Positions 56,225-64,000 of a stretch of DNA of 64,000 bases are shown in pieces. The translations under genes and the position numbers were made by a program. Source of the stretch: Polaribacter sp. IC073 (GTDB lineage Bacteria > Bacteroidota > Bacteroidia > Flavobacteriales > Flavobacteriaceae); contig NZ_VORS01000001.1 in assembly GCF_007997075.1 (NCBI RefSeq), positions 124,001-188,000 of the forward strand, read 5' to 3'. The notes beneath the pieces are model-generated. The model saw only the letters and a program-made list of their open reading frames with translations, searched no databases and was not told where the DNA came from. Numbering within the stretch: the first letter of the stretch is position 1; every line of letters starts with the position of its first letter.

Positions 56225-57256
56225 TTACTTCTTAAATTTCAAAACTTCACTTCGTCCTTTTTTAAAGATTTTATTACTGTTTCCTTTACCTTTTCTTAAT
56301 TCTTTTTGCTCCTCAAAAGTCAATTGAATTATTTCTTGGCAATCTGTAGAACAGGTGTTTTCCATCGCTTCTGAACAATCATCACATTGAATAAATAATA
56401 AATGACACGCTTCGTTTGCACAGTTTGTATGCTCATCACAAGCTTTACCACATTGGTGGCAATTAGAAACTACATCGTCTGTAATTCTTTCTGCCCTTCT
56501 GTGATCGAACACAAAGTTCTTCCCAATAAATTTATTCTCGACGCCTTCTTCTTTTACTTGACGTGTGTATTCTATAATGCCGCCTTCTAATTGAAAAACG
56601 TTTTTAAAGCCTTTGTGTTTGTAATATGCAGAGGCTTTTTCACAACGAATTCCGCCAGTACAATACATTAACAAATTCTTGTCTTCTTTATTGTCTTTTA
56701 AATCTTCTTCTATAATATCTAAAGAATCTCTAAACGTATCTACATCCGGAGTTACTGCTCCGTCGAAATGACCAATTTCACTTTCGTAATGGTTACGCAT
56801 ATCTACACAAACCGTGTCTGGATTTGCCAACATTTTATTAAATTCTTCGGCATTTAAATGCACTCCTTTGTTGGTTACATCAAAAGTCTGGTCATTTAAA
56901 CCATCGGCAACAATTTTGTTTCTCACTTTTACCTTGAGTTTTAAAAACGATTTATTATCGTGTTCTACGGCAACATTTAAACGGATATCTTCTAAAAAAG
57001 AAATACTATCTAATTGGTCTTTTAAAGCATAGAAATTTTCTGACGGAACAGATAATTGGGCGTTTATACCTTCGAAAGAAACATAAATTCTACCCAAAAC
57101 GTCTAAAGCGTTCCATTCTAGGAATAACTTGTCTCTAAATAATTGAGGATTTTCTATCTTATAATATTGATAGAAAGAAATGGTGATGCGGTCTTTACCG
57201 GCTTCATCTATTAGGGCAGCGCGTTCTAGTGCGCTTAACTTATTGTACAGTTGCAT
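56225..57256 (-). CDS. trhO: tRNA uridine(34) hydroxylase, rhodanese-type
   Basis: A 343-residue protein that forms 5-hydroxyuridine at tRNA position 34. The N-terminal acylphosphatase-like domain (YQYYKIENPQLFRDKL) precedes the rhodanese domain with the active Cys in MYCTGGIRCEKASAYY. The C-terminal segment has clustered Cys/His (NCHQCGKACDEHTNCANEAC, CDDCSEA) that would bind zinc. It is preceded by an AT-rich region holding two intergenic repeats. Confidence 0.92.
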   Translation of the reverse strand: MQLYNKLSALERAALIDEAGKDRITISFYQYYKIENPQLFRDKLFLEWNALDVLGRIYVSFEGINAQLSVPSENFYALKDQLDSISFLEDIRLNVAVEHDNKSFLKLKVKVRNKIVADGLNDQTFDVTNKGVHLNAEEFNKMLANPDTVCVDMRNHYESEIGHFDGAVTPDVDTFRDSLDIIEEDLKDNKEDKNLLMYCTGGIRCEKASAYYKHKGFKNVFQLEGGIIEYTRQVKEEGVENKFIGKNFVFDHRRAERITDDVVSNCHQCGKACDEHTNCANEACHLLFIQCDDCSEAMENTCSTDCQEIIQLTFEEQKELRKGKGNSNKIFKKGRSEVLKFKK

Positions 57257-57346
57257 GCTATACTAATTAGGTTAAACTTTATTTTTGATTGATTTTAAGA
57301 TCAGAACTTAAATCGAGTACAAAATTACAATTTTTATCTTAAAACC

Positions 57347-57417
57347 CGTCATTACGAGCAATAATGACGAAACAAGCTGCTAATTAATTGAGAGATTGCT
57401 TCGTGCCTCTCAATGAC
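57347..57417. repeat. Intergenic palindromic repeat (GTCATT type)
   Basis: Ends GTCATTACGAG and CTCTCAATGAC are near-complementary, enclosing ACGAAACAAGC/GAGATTGCTTCGT arms, so the block folds into a hairpin. It has the look of the GTCATTGCGAG repeats scattered between genes in Flavobacteriaceae. Confidence 0.8.
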
Positions 57418-57430
57418 ATTAACAAACAAA

Positions 57431-57515
57431 TTTAGCCCAGATTGAAGCATTTGTTCGAGCTCTTTTTTGGCTTTTTAGACAAAAAAAGCGAGTGCGGAAA
57501 GCTGGAAATAGCTTC
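57431..57515. repeat. Second intergenic repeat, adjacent
   Basis: A block from TTTAGCCCAGATTGAAGC through GAGCTCTTTTTTGGC and AAAAAAAGCGAG to GCTGGAAATAGCTTC, with internal complementary arms (GAGCTCTTTTTT against AAAAAAAGCGAG). It matches the style of another dispersed flavobacterial intergenic element. It and its neighbour occupy most of the 430-bp gap between trhO and asd. Confidence 0.6.
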
Positions 57516-57686
57516 AAAAAGAAAAAAATGAAAGGTTGATTTATTCAAATTCAATTATAAGTTGTTTAATTTTAAACATTACAAAAATTCTTTATTCAAT
57601 TTTAAACTTTAGCTGATTTATAACGTTTTGTGTCATTTAATTCATCGTTTTTTTTAGCATCTTTGCAGTATCAAAATTTATAAAAG

Positions 57687-58676
57687 ATGAAAGTAGCTGT
57701 AGTTGGCGCAACTGGAATGGTTGGCACAGTAATGTTAAAAGTTTTAGAAGAACGTAATTTACCAATAACAGAATTAATTCCTGTAGCATCTGCAAGATCT
57801 GCTGGTAAAAAATTAGCATACAAAGGTAAAGAATACACCATTGTAACTTTAGAAGAGGCTTTAAAAATGACCCCAGATATTGCTTTATTTTCTGCGGGTG
57901 GAGATACTTCTTTAGAATGGGCGCCAAAATTTGCTGAAATTGGTACTACAGTTATCGATAATTCTTCTGCTTGGAGAATGGATTCTACAAAGAAATTGGT
58001 GGTTCCAGAAATTAACGGAGACGTATTAACAAAGGATGATAAAATTATTGCAAATCCGAATTGCTCTACCATTCAGTTGGTAATGGCTTTGGCACCTTTG
58101 CATACTAAATACAAAATGAAACGTGTGGTTATTTCTACCTATCAATCTGTTTCTGGCACGGGTGTAAAAGCAGTGCAGCAACTAGATAATGAAGAAGCTG
58201 GTATTGATGGTGAAATGGCATATCCTCATAAAATTGGTAGAAATGCATTGCCTCATTGTGATGTTTTCTTAGAAAATGGATACACAAAAGAGGAAATGAA
58301 ATTGGTAAAAGAACCAAAGAAAATTTTACGTGATGACTCTTTTTCTGTAACAGCAACTGCGGTTAGAATTCCTACTGCTGGTGGACATTCGGAAGCTGTA
58401 AATGTGCAGTTTCATAATGATTTTGATTTGGCAGAGGTGCGTCAAATATTAAGTGATTCTCCAGGAATTATTGTACAAGATGATTTGGCAAACAACCTAT
58501 ATCCGATGCCAATTAATGCGCATAATAAAGACGAAGTCTTTGTTGGGCGAATTAGAAGGGATGAATCTCAAGAAAATACCTTAAATTTGTGGATTGTTGC
58601 AGATAACCTTAGAAAAGGGGCTGCTACTAACACAGTTCAAATAGCTGAATATTTAGTTGAGAATAATTTAGTCTAA
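57687..58676 (+). CDS. asd: Aspartate-semialdehyde dehydrogenase
   Basis: A 329-residue enzyme making aspartate semialdehyde for lysine, threonine, methionine and diaminopimelate. N-terminal NADP fold VAVVGATGMVGTVML; catalytic Cys in NPNCSTIQLVMALAPLH; VRIPTAGGHSEAVNVQF carries the active His. Start codon ATG follows an AT-rich promoter region. The downstream reductase gene begins eight bases later. Confidence 0.96.
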   Translation: MKVAVVGATGMVGTVMLKVLEERNLPITELIPVASARSAGKKLAYKGKEYTIVTLEEALKMTPDIALFSAGGDTSLEWAPKFAEIGTTVIDNSSAWRMDSTKKLVVPEINGDVLTKDDKIIANPNCSTIQLVMALAPLHTKYKMKRVVISTYQSVSGTGVKAVQQLDNEEAGIDGEMAYPHKIGRNALPHCDVFLENGYTKEEMKLVKEPKKILRDDSFSVTATAVRIPTAGGHSEAVNVQFHNDFDLAEVRQILSDSPGIIVQDDLANNLYPMPINAHNKDEVFVGRIRRDESQENTLNLWIVADNLRKGAATNTVQIAEYLVENNLV

Positions 58677-58683
58677 CACATTT

Positions 58684-59730
58684 ATGGCAGAATTTTATAA
58701 AGTAAACATACAAGAAATAAAACAAGAAACCGTAGATGCGGTTTCTGTTGTATTTAAGATACCTGAGAATTTAAAATCAGAATTTAAATTTAACTCGGGA
58801 CAATACATTACACTTCAAACAGCAATAAATAACGAGGAAGTTAGAAGAGCATATTCTATTTGTTCTACGCCTAGTAGTGGAGAAATTAGAGTTGCTATTA
58901 AAAAAGTAGCAGATGGTTTGTTTTCTACGTACGCTACAACTAGCTTAAAAGTGGGGGATGAAATCGAAATTTCTACTCCCGATGGTCGATTTTTATTAGA
59001 CGCTGAAGCAAATAAGAATTACATTGGTTTTGCAGCTGGTTCTGGAATTACACCAATTTTATCGATGGTGAAAACTGTTTTAGAAACAGAGAAAACTTCT
59101 AATTTTACATTGGTGTATGGTAACAAATCGATTGCAGACACTATCTTTTTTGAAGAATTAGAACAATTAAAAGAAACGTATTCAGACAGATTTAAATTGC
59201 ATTATATTTACAGTAGAGAGAATGTAAAAAATGGCTTACGCGGTAGAATTGATGGAAACGTTACCAACTACTTTGTAAAAAACATGTACAAAGAAACTTC
59301 TTTTGATGCTGCATTTTTATGTGGACCAGAAGAAATGATAAAAGACATTTCTAAAACTTTAGAGAAAAATAAAATAGCAAAAGAAAACATTCATTTCGAA
59401 TTATTTACAGCTTCTGTAGATAAAGAAAAGGTTGCGCAAGTTAAAGAAGGACAAACTGAAATTACAGTTCTTTTAGATGATGAAGAAACTACGTTTACAA
59501 TGTCGCAGACAGATGATATCTTAGCAGCAAGTTTGCGCAATCATTTAGATGCTCCTTATTCTTGCCAAGGGGGGGTTTGCAGTTCTTGTTTGTGTAAAGT
59601 TACTGAAGGTAAAGCAGTAATGATTAAAAACTCTATTTTAACAGACAGTGAAATTGAAGAAGGTTTTGTGTTGGCTTGTCAAGCATACCCAACAACACCT
59701 AAAATTGCAATCGATTTTGATGACCTTTAA
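58684..59730 (+). CDS. PaaE-like ferredoxin:NAD(P)+ oxidoreductase
   Basis: A 348-residue electron-transfer protein. Order: FAD-binding barrel (RRAYSICSTPSSG), NAD(P)-binding domain (GFAAGSGITPILSMVKTVL; FLCGPEEMI) and a C-terminal plant-type 2Fe-2S domain with CQGGVCSSCLCKV and a final Cys in LACQAYP. This is the layout of PaaE, the reductase of the phenylacetyl-CoA epoxidase, but no other paa genes are here, so its partner oxygenase is outside the window. It is closely linked to asd. Confidence 0.9.
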   Translation: MAEFYKVNIQEIKQETVDAVSVVFKIPENLKSEFKFNSGQYITLQTAINNEEVRRAYSICSTPSSGEIRVAIKKVADGLFSTYATTSLKVGDEIEISTPDGRFLLDAEANKNYIGFAAGSGITPILSMVKTVLETEKTSNFTLVYGNKSIADTIFFEELEQLKETYSDRFKLHYIYSRENVKNGLRGRIDGNVTNYFVKNMYKETSFDAAFLCGPEEMIKDISKTLEKNKIAKENIHFELFTASVDKEKVAQVKEGQTEITVLLDDEETTFTMSQTDDILAASLRNHLDAPYSCQGGVCSSCLCKVTEGKAVMIKNSILTDSEIEEGFVLACQAYPTTPKIAIDFDDL

Positions 59731-59829
59731 AAAGGTATGCTTAAAAAATTGAAGAACAATACTAAATAATATACGCAACGGTAAGAGGTTAAAATTTTCT
59801 TTTTATAATTAAATAATTATCTTTAACTC

Positions 59830-60495
59830 ATGGATATTTACGACTTTAAAAATGCTTTTTTCATTGGCTTTTTTATGGCTTTTATGATAGGGCCTGTTTT
59901 TTTTATGCTGATACAAACCAGTATTTTAAAAGGTGCTAGAGCTGCAATTGTTTTTGATCTAGGGGTAATTTTAGGAGATTTGTGTTTTATTTTAATTGCT
60001 TATTACGGAAGTAGGTCTTTGTTAGAAAAAATAAAAGACGACCCTAGATTATTCTTTTTAGGAGGACTTGTCTTGATCATTTATGGGTTGATAACCTATT
60101 TAGAGAAACAGAACAAAAAAGATGCTTTAGAGTCTGCAAGAATAGTAAAAGTACCCATTAAGAATAATTACCTTAAACTCTTCTTTAAAGGTTTCTTTTT
60201 AAACTTTATAAACGTAGGTGTTTTAGCTTTTTGGTTGGGAACTGTTTTAGTTATTGGACCTACTTTAAAGATGGATCAAAATGCTATTTTTTGGTATTTC
60301 GGAACCGTTTTACTAGGCTATTTTATGACAGATCTAGGGAAAATATTTTTGGCAAAACAACTCAAAAACAGAATGACTCCACAGGTAATCTTTAGAGTTA
60401 AAAAAATTATGGGAATTATCTTAATTGTTTGTGGTGTTTTCTTAATGTTAAAAGGTTTTATTCCAAATGACAAAATAGAAGAATTTATTCATTAA
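59830..60495 (+). CDS. LysE-family transporter
   Basis: A 221-residue six-helix membrane protein. The LysE/RhtB motif is GFFMAFMIGPVFFMLIQTSILKGARAA at the start, and GVILGDLCFILIAYYGSRSLLEK follows. These proteins export amino acids or related small molecules. It is about 100 bp after the PaaE-like gene on the same strand and is followed by a bidirectional terminator. Confidence 0.88.
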   Translation: MDIYDFKNAFFIGFFMAFMIGPVFFMLIQTSILKGARAAIVFDLGVILGDLCFILIAYYGSRSLLEKIKDDPRLFFLGGLVLIIYGLITYLEKQNKKDALESARIVKVPIKNNYLKLFFKGFFLNFINVGVLAFWLGTVLVIGPTLKMDQNAIFWYFGTVLLGYFMTDLGKIFLAKQLKNRMTPQVIFRVKKIMGIILIVCGVFLMLKGFIPNDKIEEFIH

Positions 60496-60516
60496 AAGAT
60501 ATAAATTACGATCAAT

Positions 60517-60554
60517 AAAAAGACCTCGTTTATAGATATAAACGAGGTCTTTTT
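60517..60554. terminator. Bidirectional intrinsic terminator
   Basis: An 18-bp perfect stem (AAAAGACCTCGTTTATA with complement at 60537-60554) and a two-base GA junction, followed by a T run. It separates LysE from the converging M1 peptidase gene. Confidence 0.92.
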
Positions 60555-60576
60555 TTTATGATTATTATTAAAGTAC

Positions 60577-62418
60577 TTACTCTACTTCAAAAACATTATT
60601 GTCATCATTTACATCTGCCATTAACTTACTTTTGTCTATTGTAACAGATTTTACAGCTTTAGAAACGTTAAAAGAATACGTTGGCATTGCCCAACCCCAA
60701 TCTTTTAAAACGGTTGCTGTGGTAGGTTTGTTTCCTCGCATCATTCTTAACGGAATATTAAAATGCTCTTTAGAACCATCTGTATAAACAACTTCTAAAT
60801 CCATCGGCATTGGCATTTGTCCGATTCTTTCTAGCGTTATATTTTTTCCATTCACAGATTTAATTCCGTAGTCTATTGTATGAATTGTTTGTGTCCATTC
60901 GTTTAAATACCAATCTAAATGAATACCAGAAACTTTTTCCATAGAACGTTTTACATCATTTGGTGTTGGATGTTTAAAACTGAAATCTGCAAAATACTTT
61001 TTAAGTCCGTTTGCAACATTTTCTGCCCCAATAATATATTCTAATTGAGATAAAAACATACTTCCTTTCCCATAACTTGCAGTACCATAAGCTGCATTGG
61101 TATTGTACCTGTCTGCATGCGTTGTTAATGGTTCTTCGATATTGTTTTTTACTAAATAATTATAACCTCTGTAAGGACCTGCATTCGGGTTATTATCTCC
61201 TCTATCTAAAATCTCATAAGAAGCTTTGTTAGAAATATAAGAAGTAAAACCTTCATCCATCCATGGATATTTACTTTCATTTGTAGCTAAAATAAACTGA
61301 AACCATGTATGTGCCATTTCGTGTGCTGTAACTCCAAAAAGGCTTCCAAAACTTCTTTCTCCTGTAATTAAAGTAGACATTGCATACTCCATTCCACCAT
61401 CTCCACCTTGTATTACAGAGTATTGTTTGTAAGGATATGCACCAATATGTTTGCTAAAATAAGTCATTAAATCAGCCGTTTTCGATTGTAAATCTTTCCA
61501 ATTACTTAAATATTTTGCCTCTAAGTTTTTCTTGTACAAGAAGTGTAAATCTATTCCGTTTGCCATTTTTAAAATATCATGGTTGTAATCAGGATCTGCA
61601 GCCCACATAAAATCGTGCACATTTGGCGCTTTAAAATGCCAAGTTAATTTGTCTGTATTTGGCACATTTAAAGGTTTTGATTTGTCTTCATAACCGTAAC
61701 CAATTTCTTGCGGATTCTGTAAATATCCCGTTCCTCCAAGAATATATTTTTTATCAATTGAAATTTTCACATCAAAATCTCCCCAAACTGCATGAAATTC
61801 TCTAGCAATATAAGGTGGTGTATGCCAACCTTCGAAATCATATTCTGCCATTTTAGGATACCATTGCGCCATAGATAAAGCAACACCTTCTTTGCTATTT
61901 CTACCAGATCTTCTAATTTGAACCGGAACTTGTGCATCGAAAACCATATCTAAAGTTACACTTTCACCAGATGCAATAGGTTTATTTAAGGTTACCTCTA
62001 AAATAGTTCCTACAGTTTCAAAAGAAACTGCTGCTCCGTTTTGTGTAAGTGAATTCACTTTTATATACCCAATTTCATCAGCATTTAATTTGCTAATTCT
62101 ATCTCTAACTCTTCTATCTGGATCTTTAATATTTAAAGAACGAACATCCATTTGAGAACCTGGTTGAAATGCATTAAAATACAAATGATAGTATACTTTT
62201 GTCAATTCATCTGGCGAATTGTTTGTATAAATTGCTTTCTGTATTCCTTTATATTGATGTTTTTCTACATCTACATCAATATCCATCGTATAATCGATAT
62301 GTTGCTGCCAATATGTAGTAAACTTAGCATCTTTTTTTTGCTGATAAGTTGCTTCTTTTGTCTGCGAACAAGAAGTTATCAATGCAATTGTAAAAACTAA
62401 AAGTAGGTTTTTTTTCAT
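60577..62418 (-). CDS. M1-family zinc aminopeptidase, exported
   Basis: A 613-residue metallopeptidase. A lipoprotein signal with lipobox ITSC is at the start (MKKNLLLVFTIALITSC). The zinc site HEMAHTWFQF with a downstream Glu (WMDEGFTSY) is the gluzincin HExxH-x18-E pattern. GGDGGMEYAMSTLITGE corresponds to the GxMEN-type exopeptidase region, altered here to GGMEYA. The C-terminal third is a helical/Ig-like extension. It is downstream of an S8 peptidase gene on the same strand. Confidence 0.9.
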   Translation of the reverse strand: MKKNLLLVFTIALITSCSQTKEATYQQKKDAKFTTYWQQHIDYTMDIDVDVEKHQYKGIQKAIYTNNSPDELTKVYYHLYFNAFQPGSQMDVRSLNIKDPDRRVRDRISKLNADEIGYIKVNSLTQNGAAVSFETVGTILEVTLNKPIASGESVTLDMVFDAQVPVQIRRSGRNSKEGVALSMAQWYPKMAEYDFEGWHTPPYIAREFHAVWGDFDVKISIDKKYILGGTGYLQNPQEIGYGYEDKSKPLNVPNTDKLTWHFKAPNVHDFMWAADPDYNHDILKMANGIDLHFLYKKNLEAKYLSNWKDLQSKTADLMTYFSKHIGAYPYKQYSVIQGGDGGMEYAMSTLITGERSFGSLFGVTAHEMAHTWFQFILATNESKYPWMDEGFTSYISNKASYEILDRGDNNPNAGPYRGYNYLVKNNIEEPLTTHADRYNTNAAYGTASYGKGSMFLSQLEYIIGAENVANGLKKYFADFSFKHPTPNDVKRSMEKVSGIHLDWYLNEWTQTIHTIDYGIKSVNGKNITLERIGQMPMPMDLEVVYTDGSKEHFNIPLRMMRGNKPTTATVLKDWGWAMPTYSFNVSKAVKSVTIDKSKLMADVNDDNNVFEVE

Positions 62419-62450
62419 GTTATAATTGATTAAGTTTGACTATAAAAGTA

Positions 62451-62480
62451 AAAAACAGCGATGATTTCATCGCTGTTTTT
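62451..62480 (-). terminator. Intrinsic terminator after the S8 peptidase
   Basis: AAAAACAGCGATGA and TCATCGCTGTTTTT form a perfect 14-bp stem with a two-base gap, ending in T residues on the minus strand. It is just beyond the stop of the S8 gene. Confidence 0.88.
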
Positions 62481-62485
62481 TGAAA

Positions 62486-64000
62486 TTATTTTTTTCCGTT
62501 TACTATTCTATCTGCCATTTTCACAGCATTGTAAGCATTTACCACTCTACCAGATACAGATAAATCTGAAAATGGAACTTTCTCATCTTTCGTTCCTGGC
62601 TTAATTACTTCAAAATTAATTTTGATCCCAGAGTTCATTAAAATATGTTTTACCTGACTTGCAGATAATTGCGGATAATATGAACGAACCAAAGCTGCTA
62701 CCCCTGCACTAGAAGGTGCTGCCATAGAAGTACCACTAATTGCTTGGTACTCGTCTTTCGGAAAAGTTGCATAAATACCTACACCAGGTGCAAATACATC
62801 CACATTCATTTTTCCGTAGTTAGAAAAAGTTGCTGGTAATTTTTCATCATAATGCAAACTCATTGCACCAATGGTTAAAACATTATCAGAAATTTCATTG
62901 ACCAAGTCTTCAGAATCATTTGGGTATGTTCTTTCTACATCAATATCTTTACCATCGTTACCTGCAGCATTCACAATTAAAACATCTTTTTTTGCTGCAT
63001 ATTTTATCGCTTCATAAACCCATTGTTTGTTTGGCGAGTATGCTTTACCAAAACTTGTATTGATAACTTTAGCACCATTATCTACTGCATAACGAATTCC
63101 TAAAGCTATGTCTTTATCATGCTCATCTCCGTCTGGCACAACTCTTACCGCCATTATTTTCACATTATTTGCAACGCCGTTTACACCTTTTGCATTGTTT
63201 CTAGAAGCACCTACAATACCAGCAACATGCGTTCCGTGGCTTTCTAAATCTTTAGAACCAATTACATTATTGTTCCCGTAGAATTTATCTGTAATATCAT
63301 ATAAATCGTCCCCTAAAGTTTGGCGTGCATTAAAATCTAAATCGTAACTTTTAGAAGCTTCCTTTCCTTTTTTATAGTCTGCCAATTGTTTTTTATAGTC
63401 TAACAAACCTGCTTCAGACATTCCTCTACCGATCATGTTAGAAACATCTGCAATTTTAGCTGCTAATTGAGCACTTTCTGGTTTTGCACTTTTTAGATTT
63501 TCTACAGAAAGTTCTTTTGTACCCATAAACTGCTTTACTTCTTTAAAATTTTGCTCAACTTGACTAATTCTATCTTCCGTTTGTTGAAGATTGACTAGCT
63601 CTTGTTGGTGAGCAGCAATAGATTTTGTGTGCTTTTCTTTTAATTTTAAGTATTCTTCAAATTCAGTTTTATCAGCATCCGCAATTTCTGAAGCTTTTTT
63701 ATCTCCGAACTTGTCCATTCCTTTTTTAACAATTCTTGTTAATTCTAACTGATCTGCATTTACAATTGTTCCCGCTTTATTTCCTAAGAAATTCCAACCA
63801 TGCATATCATCTACATATCCATTGTTATCGTCATCTTTATTATTACCAGCAATTTCTTTTGGATTAACCCAAGCAACGTCTTTTAAATCTTCATGCTCTA
63901 CATCTATTCCAGAATCTGCAATTGCAACAATAACTGTTGTTCCTTTTTTACCTTCTAAAAATTGATGTGCTTTTGCCACACTCATTCCAGGAATTGAGTC
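62486..64000 (-). CDS. S8 (subtilisin-type) serine peptidase, partial (N-terminus outside window)
   Basis: 505 codons are in frame up to the right edge; the ATG at 63985 is internal, since the frame continues upstream (DSIPGM..). The catalytic triad is complete: Asp in IADSGIDVEHED, His in ESHGTHVAGIVGASRN, and Ser in SGTSMAAPSSAG. A long insertion between the Asp and His blocks (about 120 residues, rich in Lys, Glu and Gln, coiled-coil-like) is unlike a minimal subtilisin. The N-terminus and any signal or propeptide are outside the window. It is probably exported. Confidence 0.9.
   Translation of the reverse strand, partial: DSIPGMSVAKAHQFLEGKKGTTVIVAIADSGIDVEHEDLKDVAWVNPKEIAGNNKDDDNNGYVDDMHGWNFLGNKAGTIVNADQLELTRIVKKGMDKFGDKKASEIADADKTEFEEYLKLKEKHTKSIAAHQQELVNLQQTEDRISQVEQNFKEVKQFMGTKELSVENLKSAKPESAQLAAKIADVSNMIGRGMSEAGLLDYKKQLADYKKGKEASKSYDLDFNARQTLGDDLYDITDKFYGNNNVIGSKDLESHGTHVAGIVGASRNNAKGVNGVANNVKIMAVRVVPDGDEHDKDIALGIRYAVDNGAKVINTSFGKAYSPNKQWVYEAIKYAAKKDVLIVNAAGNDGKDIDVERTYPNDSEDLVNEISDNVLTIGAMSLHYDEKLPATFSNYGKMNVDVFAPGVGIYATFPKDEYQAISGTSMAAPSSAGVAALVRSYYPQLSASQVKHILMNSGIKINFEVIKPGTKDEKVPFSDLSVSGRVVNAYNAVKMADRIVNGKK

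Overview
The window is about 64 kb of AT-rich chromosome from a member of the Bacteroidota, most likely a marine Flavobacteriaceae close to Polaribacter. Supporting signs are a gliding lipoprotein (GldH), a type IX secretion component (PorZ) with a C-terminal sorting domain, large TonB-linked outer-membrane proteins, RicT-GldH-PBP1A gene order, TAnnTTTG-type promoter boxes, and intergenic palindromes of the kind common in this family. Assignment to Polaribacter is a guess from protein style. I see no tRNA, rRNA, CRISPR array or prophage.

Layout. 1-9.5 kb: edge gene, S41 protease, rnpA, an acyl-CoA dehydrogenase, a decayed SGNH hydrolase, a Cys-rich mini-gene, a K+ channel, a TPMT-type methyltransferase, a large outer-membrane barrel protein and a DUF2892 membrane protein. 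9.5-17.8 kb: on the minus strand, a sulfide:quinone oxidoreductase-like flavoprotein, a 45-residue hydrophobic peptide and a TolC-adaptor-RND efflux operon, followed by a decayed small gene. 17.8-19.3 kb: a (TCA)14 tract and a dead IS3-family element. 19.4-28.9 kb: cytochrome bd oxidase (cydAB), divergent from a TlpA thioredoxin, then a CNGKC-motif protein, a TonB receptor with an OprC-like CxxxM motif, a second TPMT methyltransferase, a cytochrome c/DUF3365 lipoprotein with thioredoxin, a Crp/Fnr regulator and a 43-residue membrane peptide. 28.9-34.6 kb: a second RND efflux operon. 34.6-64 kb: mostly housekeeping and envelope genes (thioesterase, SdpI, TonB receptor, recO-porZ, CYTH, hemolysin III, acyltransferase, trpS, lytic transglycosylase, xth, CoA-transferase, PBP1A, gldH, ricT, trhO, asd, PaaE-like reductase, LysE, M1 peptidase, and an S8 peptidase cut by the window edge).

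The most interesting structure is regulatory. Between 15.8 and 28.0 kb there are five sites of the form GTAAC-N4-GTTAC, one of them imperfect. They lie upstream of tolC, the SQR-like gene, cydA, the TlpA gene and the cytochrome c gene. In four of the five the palindrome centre is exactly 29.5 bp from the first T of a TAnnTTTG box, which corresponds to about -41.5 from the start of transcription. A second class, TGAT-N4-ATCA (FNR-like), occurs at the same spacing upstream of the SQR-like gene, the CNGKC/TonB receptor genes and the 43-residue peptide. The only Crp/Fnr-family regulator in the window lies inside this cluster. Its recognition helix has Val where CRP and FNR have Glu, which fits a GTA-N8-TAC target. 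I infer a local regulon joining sulfide oxidation, efflux, bd-type respiration, thiol redox proteins, copper uptake and a heme protein, plausibly a response to sulfide or another respiratory poison, or to low oxygen. The inducer is not visible from sequence.
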